DNA from: Epiperipatus broadwayi
Lineage: Eukaryota; Onychophora; Udeonychophora; Euonychophora; Peripatidae
Assembly: GCA_028023455.1 (NCBI GenBank)
Contig: JAQFVV010012537.1
Location: 1,798,001-1,862,000, forward strand
DNA: 64,000 nucleotides
Direction: 5' to 3'
The notes under the pieces are model-generated. The model was not told where the DNA came from and ran no database searches. It saw nothing but the letters and a program-made list of their open reading frames with translations. Shown here piece after piece: positions 54,650 to 64,000 of the stretch; the first letter of the stretch is position 1; every line of letters begins with the position of its first letter. The translations under genes were made by a program, and so were the position numbers.

Positions 54650-56450
54650 ATTATTTGCCAAAAAATGCCATTTCATTTACAAAAAAAAAATCGGCATGTT
54701 ATATATTCTTTATTTCTAACTATAGGAATCTCCGATTCTAACCCTCATTTTTCTATCTCAATCTCCAATTTTCTTAAAAATAAATTAAATAATAATAGTC
54801 ATAATAAACATTCCTGTTTCAACCTAATTTTACATCTAAGTTCCACTAATTCAATATAGCCCAATTGGTACTTGTAAAAATTAGGCTTTTAAATTAAAAC
54901 CTTTTAATAATATCTTAATAATCCTAAATCTATTCTTCAAAGTTTAAGATTTTACAACCTACTACAAGCATTTTTTATATTTAAAAATGCAATAAATAAT
55001 GTTTTCTGAGATAGAATAAATAAATTTTCTTCTATTTTTCTGCCTGAATAAAATTCAATCTTTGCCAAAATTTCCCTTTTTCCATCCAGTCTTAACTTTA
55101 TTCATTAACATATATACAAATAATTTATACACTATGGAAGTTATTACTACTTATCTATAACTAATTAACAACCTAAAATTTTTATCTTTCCTATATATAA
55201 TAATCTAATTCCCACATTTGGAATCTTTTTTATTATCAATTATAATTTTATTAAAACTTTCTTTTAAACTTCACATTATTTTCTTATATCTACAATCATT
55301 GCAGTTGCTATACTATCTAACCCACTGTTTCTTTTTACAGTCTACCTATTACTAGTCAATTTTATACTCTTTATTTTATACTTTCATAAATTAAACTCTC
55401 TAATGAATTATATTCACTTAACAAGTCTCCCTCTACCAAAGATTTTATTACAAATTCATTAAGTATTTTTTCAAGTTCCTCCCAGTCTCATACTTTTTCC
55501 CCTCTGCATTTGTAAAAAATTTTGGAGATATATGAAGAAGAGACATAAAAAAAACGGGTGTTCTATTTTTAAATGCACTGGAAAGAAAGTATGGAAGATA
55601 AGGAAAAACTTGAAAATTATGAAAATTTTGGATATATGAAGAGGCAAGAGAAAAAAGAATGATATATTATTATTTCTTTCATCAAACATTGTAAATTTCA
55701 TTCATTAACTTTTTATTAAGTTCATCCCATTTCCATTTTAATTTTATTCTAGATATTTATTTTTTCATTAAGTAGTTATCACATTTAACTTTTATCTGCC
55801 CTTTTATCACTTTGCTTCTTAATACCTCTCTTTATAACCCTTATATGCCTTCTTTCTTTATCTTTCTAGTTTTCCCTCTCTGTTTTCTCATATTATTCTG
55901 ATGGTTCCAAATAACTACTCATCTGCCATTTTCTTCACCATATTCACCCACTTTTTATAATTTACAAATGTTTCAAGATATTTTTAAACCTACTCAAACT
56001 TCCCTCATTACTTATTTCCAGCACACTCTTGTAAACCTTATACATTTCATTACTTAGCTTTTTATGTACTTCTAATTCTATAAATATAAAATTATTATTA
56101 TTACTATATTCTTTTTCTTTCTCATCAAACAATATAATTCTTCTTTATCTATCATCATATGACCATAAAACATCATTAATTGTTCTTTTTTAAACCATTT
56201 TTCTCACACAACCTCTAATATGTTTCTGTTCATATTCTCCATTCCAATAATTTCATTAATATATTCATTCACATCACATGCAATCTATATTTTATAAATT
56301 ATTCATTCTAAACCCATCTATACCCATATATAAGCATTCCAAAATATTCTTTCTACTGTTTCACATTCTCCTCATTTCAAATGTCTAAATATGCTAAACA
56401 ACACAACCATTTCTCTCTAAACATAATATATATGTTTTTTTTTAATTCTT
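54650..56450 (-). pseudogene. Decayed LINE (endonuclease and RT traces)
   Basis: Minus-strand traces in LINE order. Near 56150-56250: GMENMNRNILEVV and EKWFKKEQL, which fit the 'G..N.NG..LL.FC....L...NT.F.K+' endonuclease block. Near 55130: IVYKLFVYMLMNKVKTGWKK, the '+YK+FA..L.NR+K' RT start. Near 54970: FIAFLNIKNACSRL, which fits RT block A '.F.DF.KA+D.+'. Near 54790: LKQECLL and LLFNLFLRKLEIEIE, which fit 'G+RQGC.LSP.LFN'. Each is weak alone; spacing and order support the call. Confidence 0.45.
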
Positions 56451-57734
56451 TCTAAAATGTTTCCTTAACAATAACTTTCACACTGCTTTTTTAAACCTTG
56501 TCATACCTGTTTAGCTCTCTCCATTTACATTTCTGAAAATATAATTCCTTTTCATTTTTGAAATATATCTCTATTATTGCTAACAAATCTAATCTGTCTC
56601 CTTTAAAACCTCCCCCAATTCTCTCCACTTATTCACATAATAACAAAGTTTTATATTCTTATAATTATTTCCAGACATTCTCTATAAACAATTTGTTTTC
56701 ATCCTTATCCACTCCATCATTTTATATTCATCCACATTATTAGTTATCTTATTTGTACATTTGAATATAAATATATCATTCCTTTTCACATCTATTACCA
56801 GGAGTACATTTTATTCTTATCTCTATCTACCAAACCACCTTCAGTTTAATAAAAAATAAAATATATTATAAATTAATTTATCTCATATTTTTTCTCTCTT
56901 TCTAATAAGTATAACCCATTTCTTTTAAGTAAATCTGTATTGAAACAGTAAGATATGCCTTACCAATCTTAGTTTCACCTTGCCTTCCTGTTTCCTACCC
57001 TCATGCCTTATTTAAAACCCAATTTCATCGTATTGTGTGTGTACTGGGTATATTTACCGAAAGCCCGCCTAAATTTATATGTATAATGGGGTGCCCGGGG
57101 TTTTATATTAATTGAGATTGTTTTTAAATGGTTTTATTTTCAAACTGTCAAGTATATATTACGTATATATGCTTGTACAATAAAGTAGGTCACAAATTCT
57201 AATCTACACACATACTGCAATAATATTTAAAATTTATCAAAATATTTTATTTAAAAGTTGTTTTTGAATCGATTTATTTGTGATGTTATTTCGTTACAAT
57301 TATTTGCCTTTAAGAAATAATATCACTGAGAAATATTTCTGGAAATTAAAATCAGAAAGAGTGTTTGATAAATGTAAAGTGTTATAAAATGTTATTCAAA
57401 AACATGCCATTTTCTTTAAGTCAGTGAGGGTGGAGAAAGAACAATGGTGGCTAATTTTAATCATATTGGCGCCAGTTTTACTAGTAGATTTGATAAGATA
57501 AAACAGTGTTTACGAACAGATTTTAATTAGAAAATGCAGTCCGTGTTTTCAAATGTGTAATAATTAAAGAATGGATTTTATCATCGCAGGGTTAGATTGT
57601 AATCAGAGAGAGCACATAAATAGGGATGATTGATTGTAATTAGGATTATTATTAGAGAGTGATTAATTAACCTACCTGATATTGTGATAGCGAAAAAGAT
57701 ATTTTCTGAATTTTGACATTCATATTTTCAGATT
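56451..57734. other. AT-rich region without recognised genes
   Basis: Pyrimidine-rich on the plus strand up to about 56950. Around 57040-57105 lies a more GC-rich piece (AAAGCCCGCC, GGGGTGCCCGGGG) without known partner. Confidence 0.4.
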
Positions 57735-58760
57735 GCTTGTTTATTCGCGTCATGGGACTGACCGGCTTGCTTTGACAGTAAATCTAGTTTTCAAATCTTT
57801 TAACCTCAGAATGTCAGGGTAACGGGCCAGTAGGTTGTCTTTCCTTCAGGATCCTGTGCCTTGGGCCGGCCGTCATTCAAAATCCGATGTCCTGTCACCG
57901 TATCATCCAACCCTATTTATCCAGCCCAAAGAAATGCTGCTCCTAAAATCTACTAACTGCTGCTGTGGAACCATGAACCAAAGAAACTCATAACTTTACT
58001 TAAGAACTTTGCTACAAGTTTGGAAATGCCCATGGACAGAGTTAAAAGAACAAGTAATTAAAATCAATCATAAAATCAATCCGAGATCTCAGAAAAATTC
58101 AAGCTATAGCTAACAATTTTGTATATTCTTTAAATGTATTTTTTAAACAGTTTTTCTAATGCATGCTAAAATTTTGCTTGGGTTGATTTTCTATTATATT
58201 TGTAAATGTCTAATTTCAATGTGTTATGATGAAATATATAATTAATTTCTTTACACAGTTGCGAGTTACGTAGGGAAGTTAAATGATGCGTGGTTGCCAT
58301 CTTAGTTTATAAACCACAAACACGCATTTTCCCCCTCCCATCGTTTATATTTAAAAGTATCTCATATATGTTTTAAAATATTTTTGCGTATAAAAAGTTT
58401 TGTTAAATGAATATTTATTTATCTTAAGTTTTGTTGAGAGTCTGCTGGCTATTAAAATATGAAAGTTGAGAGCGAGCTATATCTGTTCCTTAATAAATCA
58501 CACTTTATTTTGTTAAGTCTTTTAGAATTAAACTGTATTGCTAGTAAATATGCATGGGTTCTGGAATCCTACTGTTGGCAAAGGTCATCATCGTTCAAAT
58601 CCGTTCCCCCTTATTTTACTCCACGGTTCCCAGTGCAGTGCTAAAATGGCACATGGAAATTATTTCGTGTATGTCCCCACAGTTACGAAGCTCCTGGGTG
58701 CGGCCAGGCTTGAGCTGTGTGTGGGCTAGAGATGTCCCAAATAAAAGGCAAAATGCCTAT
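57735..58760. other. GC-richer island in AT-rich background
   Basis: Contains CTTGGGCCGGCCGTC near 57860, CCCCCTCCCATCG near 58330 and GGGTGCGGCCAGGC near 58700. A TTTCCTTCAG string at 57839-57848 looks like a splice acceptor, and GTTCAAATCC at 58597 looks like a B box, but neither is followed by a clear exon or tRNA body. It could be an exon or promoter of a host gene outside the readable frames, or an old repeat. Confidence 0.3.
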
Positions 58761-59827
58761 CCAATGCCAAGACCTTTTGTCATATTTTAAAGTTGCATAC
58801 TCATAAACTGCACCCCTTCTCGGCATATACTCACTGGCACCACTGTACATTTCCCTTATTAATTATTTAAAAAAATTCTATTTAAATGAATTTTAAGTCT
58901 GTTCAGTATAGTTCGATTTTACAATCTAGTTAATCACTTCGCGAGCGACTCTCGATCTCCATTTAAGTTTCCAATTGTAAATATTTTAGAATATTTCAAA
59001 CTCTGTTAGACTTTACTTGACTCGTATATGCCTACCGTGTCACTATATTTTAGACATGTTATCTAAACAAACCCAAATATGAGGTATCAGCCATCGTTAT
59101 TTATTGTATATCACTATCCAATTTATATTGCTAAACTATTTTATTATCAAATTATTAAAATCTTATTTGTAAATTTATTTCTTTTCTTTATTAGCACATT
59201 AAACTTATCTTTGGCACATCTATAAGTTATTGTCAAATGAACCTAGGGCTATTTTAGAGTCTCTTGTTTTCTCCCTGATCACCGGCACCGGCATGAAATT
59301 ATGCTATTAGTAGCATCAAATGTGTTATCACGTAGAGGGCGTTGTGGAGTTTGTACTTTGGATTCGAACTTGGGATTTCTGGGAGGTAACTCTCCTAGTG
59401 TTGAGTTCTATGTCCTGGGTTTAAATTCTGAAGTGTGTTAGCGAGATAGACATGTTTTGACTGTTACAGTATTTCTAATGCACATTACCAAAAAATCTAA
59501 AAAAATTAACGCCATTATTCTTGCACAAACATTTTAGCCTCCATAAACATCCCAGAACCCTTATTACCTCATATTTTACCTTCAAATTCATAATTATATT
59601 CTCAAAAATGCTTTTTTTATTGATATTTTTTAAAGAGTCACCTACCAGAAAGAGCCAAAAGTATATTTAATTATTCATACATTCCTAATAAAGTCTATCA
59701 GGAGATATTAAACAGATGCTATGTGTGCTGAGAAATAAAAAAACAGTATGGTTATCGCTTCTTCCATTTTATTCTTTATATGGATCATCATCATTATTAT
59801 TTTCAACCATTATTGATCCATGCAAGA
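58761..59827. other. Region without recognised genes
   Basis: Mostly AT-rich. On the minus strand around 59350-59450 a B-box-like AAGTTCGAATCC occurs with no foldable tRNA around it. Confidence 0.35.
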
Positions 59828-59991
59828 TGTGTTTAACCATTAAGCATCACATGATCACATTTCCTATACTAGCACATTAATTGTTGATAAACAGAGCAAA
59901 ACTCTCCATACAGTATTGCCACCTGTGCTAAACAGAGTAATCAATGGATGCCAGAAGGCATGTGCATAAAATCCCTATCTAATGCCTACTC

Positions 59992-60050
59992 ATCCAATAT
60001 CCCCAGACTAGTTTCTGGCTTGTGGCCTTCGTCAGTGAGAAGCTTTGGAT
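59992..60050 (-). ncRNA. Hammerhead ribozyme (copy b)
   Basis: Minus strand: stem I ATCCAA and TTCTCA, core CTGACGA, stem II GGC-CACAA-GCC, GAAAC, TA, GTC, then TGGGGA and TTGGAT. Predicted cleavage between 60006 and 60005. The fifth core position is variable in hammerheads, so CTGACGA is acceptable. Confidence 0.85.
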
Positions 60051-60447
60051 CTGAGAGCACTGCATCTAGATCTTAGGATCCAATGCAACCCTCTAGCAAC
60101 CACCTTTTATCTCTACTTAACTACAAAACTATGAGAATGAAATTGAAAATACAAAAAATATTTTCAATCTAAGCTCAATAGCTTATATAGTCATATGGGT
60201 CTGAACTCAGTTCAGCACCCATACATTTTGGTGTCTTTGGATCTTTTACAACCATAGCCACCACTATTCTATTAGGCAGGATTGGTGTTAAACCATTAAG
60301 CATCACATGATCACATTTCCTATACTAGCACATTAATTGTTGATAAACAGAGCAAAACTCTCCATACAGTATTGCCACCTGTGCTAAACAGAGTAATCAA
60401 TGGATGCCAGAAGGCATGTGCATAAAATCCCTATCTAATGCCTACTC

Positions 60448-60506
60448 ATCCAATATCCCCAGACTAGTTTCTGGCTTGTGGCCTTCATCAGTGAGGAGCT
60501 TTGGAT
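60448..60506 (-). ncRNA. Hammerhead ribozyme (copy c)
   Basis: Minus strand, same fold with core CTGATGA and TCCTCA/TGGGGA in stem I. It has the best stem I of the array. Predicted cleavage between 60462 and 60461, exactly 456 nt from the site of copy b, so a transcript would release a 456-nt monomer. Confidence 0.85.
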
Positions 60507-60697
60507 CTGAGAGCACTGCATCTAGATCTTAGGATCCAATGCAACCCTCTAGCAACCACCTTTTATCTCTACTTAACTACAAAACTATGAGAATGAAATT
60601 GAAAATACAAAAAATATTTTCAATCTAAGCTCAATAGCTTATATAGTCATACGGGTCTGAACTCAGTTCAGCACCCATACATTTTGGTGTCTTTGGC

Positions 60698-60739
60698 TCC
60701 TCACTGACGAAGGCCACAAGCCAGAAACTAGTCTGGAGA
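60698..60739 (+). ncRNA. Hammerhead ribozyme, outer stem I lost (copy d)
   Basis: Plus strand: TCCTCA, core CTGACGA (60704-60710), GGC-CACAA-GCC, GAAAC (60724-60728), TA, GTC (60731-60733), TGGAGA. One stem I pair is lost (A opposite C). The outer ATCCAA strand is replaced by the inverted unit at the junction. Cleavage would fall after 60733 if it still folds. Confidence 0.65.
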
Positions 60740-61144
60740 TATTGGATGAGTAGGCATTAGATAGGAATTTTATGCTCATGCCTTCTGGCATCCATTGATT
60801 ACTCTGTTTAGCACAAGTGGCAATACTGTATGGAGAGTTTTGCTCTGTTTATCAACAATTAATGTGCTAGTATAGGAAATGTGATCATGTGATGCTTAAT
60901 GGTTTAATACCAATCCTGCCTAATAGGATAGTTGTGGCTATGGTTGTAAAAGAGCCAAAGACACCAAAATGTATGGGTGCTGAACTGAGTTCAGACCCAT
61001 ATGACTATATAAGCTATTGAGCTTAGATTGAAAATATTTTTTGTATTTTCAATTTCATTCTCATAGTTTTGTAGTTAAGTAAAGATAAAAGATGGTTGCT
61101 AGAGGGTTGCATTGGATCCTAAGATCAAGATGCAGTGCTCTCAG

Positions 61145-61203
61145 ATCCAAAGCTCCTCACTGACGAAAGCCAGAAGCCAGAAACTAGTCTGGGGATATTG
61201 GAT
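61145..61203 (+). ncRNA. Hammerhead ribozyme, weakened stem II (copy e)
   Basis: Plus strand: ATCCAA, TCCTCA, core CTGACGA (61160-61166), stem II reduced to GC/GC (AAGCCAGAAGCCA), GAAAC (61180-61184), TA, GTC (61187-61189), TGGGGA and TTGGAT. Cleavage after 61189, exactly 456 nt from copy d. Confidence 0.75.
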
Positions 61204-61642
61204 GAGTAGGCATTAGATAGGGATTTTATGCACATGCCTTCTGGCATCCATTGATTACTCTGTTTAGCACAGGTGGCAATACTGTATGGAGAGTTTTGCT
61301 ATGTTGTGTTTAAATTAGTTGTTCCAGTTTATAATCTCTTTTTCCAACATCACAGCAGCAAACTTCCTTATAGTCTTTTATAAGTCTTTTACAATATCTC
61401 GGAATCAAATTTAAAACTTCAACTGTCAATCTATTTTTATTTATTCTAGAAATATGATTAATTCAATCCATTTCAGTCTCTTAATTCTTTCAATTATGTT
61501 AATTGTTTGTTACAAACTAAAATAAATTTTACTGTTTTTTTTCAAGATAAGTCATATTTTCTAAATCTAACAATTAATATATAAGAAAATTTATTTTGCA
61601 TGGAAAATTTCTAAAAACATCGTCTCTTTCACAAACATATTC

Positions 61643-61735
61643 TCATATGTGTATACTTTTTTGCTTAATTTCATCATGAAATGCCATCATATGTGTATAC
61701 TTTTTTGCTTAATTTCATCACATGAAATGCCATTG
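61643..61735. repeat. Short tandem duplication, period about 44-46 bp
   Basis: TCATATGTGTATACTTTTTT and GCTTAATTTCATCA, then TGAAATGCCA, occur twice in a row with one CA indel. Recent by its near identity. Confidence 0.8.
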
Positions 61736-64000
61736 AATCAACAAGTAATAGAATAAAAGGTTAAAAGCCTTTAAATAATTTATTACAGAACTAAGATTTC
61801 TTCAACATCCCATAAAGGAAATAGGGAAATTGGCAGTTTTTGCCAGACTTGCCAATTGCTAAGTAATAAAGAGTTAAATATTTTTCCATTCTTATTTTAC
61901 TTGCTAGTAAAGAATAACAAAGTATCCATTTATTTGTTAAAGTTGTTTAAATTTGTAGAACTACCATGGGCTGTCTAATAAAAAATAAAAAAATTAAAAT
62001 CTGAAAAAAATGTTTACTCTGGCCTATATTTGAATCCATGTTATTGGATAGATGCACTACTGTTATATAACAGGGTTTTTTAATGTTGTAGCAAGAAAGA
62101 TTAAGTGGTGTACAAAGAAATATAAAGTAAAATTTAGACAAAATTATTTATTTTTTAATTATAGTAATAAAAACAATTCTTTAAATGAAATATTATATAC
62201 TAATGATTTGATTAAAAAATGATATAAATAATTATAATTATTGTAAATTTAAATATTTATCTGTAATTACTATTATTAAGTTTAAATAAAGCAACAAAGA
62301 ATAATTAACTAAAAGAATCTTATGTCAATTCATTTAGAGTATATATGCTGATTTTAGCTTATTAAAATCTTCATGTGCTTACTACATGTTGAAAATTAAT
62401 ACTTTTAGCCTCTATTGAATATACATAATGTAAAGATACTTAGGGTCTGCCAGTATTTATTTCTAAAATTATGTATAATAAATAAGTCAGTCTAACTACA
62501 TGACATCGCCACTTGTGAGCATATTTAAATCCCGGATGGTTATTTAAACTTAGCTATCAAATAACATTTAAACATTTACTTATACTAGAAACCGTTCATT
62601 AATTTAAAAAAAATTAGTAATAACAAGAAACGGCTAATAAATGATATTTTTAAAAAACAAAAGAAAAATTAGTAATAAAAATATTTTAAATGACTAGACT
62701 TAAGAGTTAATGGAAAATTTAGTTCTACCATTATAGTGCAATTTGATATTTACACTTTACAAAAACATAAAAACAGAGATGGAAACTTAAAGATTAAGAA
62801 TTACCAGACAAGTTTCAAAAATGTCTCAAGATATCAGTCAAAATATTTTTCTTTTTAAAAAAGTTAAAAGTATTATATGTAATTAAAGTTTGTTATTACT
62901 TTTTTTTTTCACTGAAATAAAAAACTTGTTTCATCAAAAATAAAAAACTTACTTCATCAAAAATACTGAATATAAATAGATCATTAATTAAAAATAAAAA
63001 ATGTATTACTATCCCAGGTTGTTTTGACAGTATTTATTAGAATAAGCAATACAAATTAAAAAGGAAAAACATGAAGAAAATAAAATTCTCTTACTTTTTA
63101 AAAAAATTAAATTCAGAATAATAATATCATGTTGTGTTTACATTCAAGAATGGGTATGTATGTTGTACATCAAATATCATAAAGTTATTAAACAAGACTT
63201 TTGGGTATAAGCAAATTATAACTTGAGCAGTGATTTTTTTGAAAATGGATTGAATAGTTTCTCAGATAGGTATAAAAATCCAATTAATCACTTATAAAGA
63301 TACATAAATCCTGGTAGTAAAAAATTCTATTCGTAACTGTAGACCACACTCAGATTAATAGTTTTTCAATAAACAATATTAGCAAAACTAATAAATACCT
63401 ATTCATGGTACAAATATAATACTAAGATAATTTGTAAGCTAAATCACTGAAATGAGTTTTTAAATAATGTCCCTTTTTTATTATATCAATGCTAATTTAT
63501 TTTGTCAGATAAAAAATGATCACCTTCACCTGATAAGGTGGGCTGGCACTGATATAGCAAAAGAACGGCATTATTTACAAGTTCATTTAAACTATTCTTT
63601 GAGAAATTTAGTTTGTGTACTATTTTTAAAAGTATTCAAACTTTGTTCCATAAATATATTTATATTCTAGGTATTATATATTTGATAAACTGTAAAATCA
63701 TTTAGGTGCTCATTAAAATCATTAGAATCTTAGAAGGAATATAATAAATCGCTTAAGATTTTTTTTTTCTCAGAGAAATATCAGTTGAAGTATTTCATTC
63801 TGAGATTAGAAAAACAAAGACTATTAATTAACAAATTTTAAAATGTTTTTGATTAATTTTTGCATAGGTTACAACTTTTTCTAACAATATATTTGCAAAA
63901 TATTTAATGAAAATATACAGCACAGAAATTTTATAGATGTGATAAAGAATTAAAAATAAGGTTTTAATAACAAAAAATGTATTAACATACCTTTATATAA
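61736..64000. other. AT-rich region without recognised genes
   Basis: No coding or RNA gene recognised. A 67-codon frame at 63467-63670 has no domain. TAAAAAACTT.CTTCATCAAAAAT is duplicated at about 62920-62965. Confidence 0.4.

Larger units (their letters stand above)
59828..61313. repeat. Hammerhead-ribozyme array, 456-bp units, inverted halves
   Basis: The left half (59828-60696) holds almost two minus-oriented units: TAAGCATCACATGATCAC starts at 59841 and again at 60297, period 456. The right half (60697-about 61303) holds about 1.3 plus-oriented units. Orientation switches at 60696/60697 between TGTCTTTGG and CTCCTCAC. Each unit contains a hammerhead motif, GACTATATAAGC and ATGCCTTCTGGCATCC, and no open frame. 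TGTGTTTAA at 59828-59836 and 61305-61313 is a possible 9-bp target duplication of the whole block. Units are about 95 percent alike by eye. Confidence 0.88.

Noticed and set aside
58549-58790. Overlapping 61-78-codon frames in three plus-strand registers
   Set aside because: No domain, and overlapping frames in all registers point to a locally stop-poor, GC-richer sequence rather than a gene.
59330-59450. tRNA or SINE head on the minus strand (B-box AAGTTCGAATCC)
   Set aside because: No acceptor or anticodon stem can be formed around it and no tail or TSD is seen.
1-64000. CRISPR array, bacterial operon or phage system
   Set aside because: No regularly spaced short repeats with unique spacers, no ribosome-binding-site-led gene clusters, and the element content is entirely eukaryotic.

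Overview
This is an AT-rich stretch of a eukaryotic, almost certainly invertebrate animal genome. I recognise no intact host protein-coding gene. What can be read is a layered collection of retrotransposon and DNA-transposon remains in sequence that otherwise looks neutral. The mix (Penelope-like elements with GIY-YIG endonucleases, RTE and CR1-type LINEs, an L1/Tx1-type LINE, Ty3/Gypsy, tRNA-derived SINEs, a hAT MITE and hammerhead-ribozyme repeats) fits a metazoan such as a mollusc, but the species is inference. The motif CAAGGGAGATAA near 28575, which I associate with molluscan non-coding DNA, is only a weak hint.

Layout. 1-6700: two decayed L1/Tx1-type LINEs in the same orientation. The first keeps EN, RT and zinc-knuckle remnants; the second is ORF1 joined to a tandemly repeated 3' end. 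7100-8000: faint LINE remnant. 8086-10109: tandem duplication of about 395 bp carrying Penelope-like element 1 (PLE1). 10841-11068: short tandem repeats and degenerate TTAGGG. 11880-14316: PLE2, with an inverted partial copy. 14343-21216: Ty3/Gypsy with two LTRs of about 1.78 kb, its gag side deleted. 23583-24043: two tRNA-derived retroposons. 24044-31221: mostly unassignable. 31222-32505: 5'-truncated RTE LINE. 32986-33263: MITE. 36341-41490: a nearly complete CR1-type LINE on the minus strand (PHD-finger ORF1, APE-RT ORF2), interrupted by a hammerhead element with a 12-bp target duplication. 41870-42560: PLE4. 42984-43108: tRNA retroposon with a clear target duplication. 43950-46795: RTE LINE. 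46796-49262: PLE3 between two copies of a dispersed repeat. 50114-50593: hAT MITE. 51240-52870: decayed Gypsy pol. 52940-53690: degenerate hammerhead array. 53909-54149: foldback MITE. 54650-56450: decayed LINE. 59828-61313: hammerhead array.

The most interesting system is the hammerhead family. At 59828-61313, 456-bp units each carry a motif that folds as a type I hammerhead ribozyme with a minimal stem III. The cleavage sites are exactly 456 nt apart both in the minus-strand pair and in the plus-strand pair, and the two sets face away from each other. A related copy inserted cleanly into the CR1 LINE with a 12-bp target duplication and an internal inversion. Three of the four Penelope-like elements here also carry inverted partial copies. 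Together this suggests small non-autonomous ribozyme retroelements (retrozyme-like) mobilised by Penelope-type machinery. The ribozymes, sizes and duplications are read from the sequence; the mobilisation route is inference.
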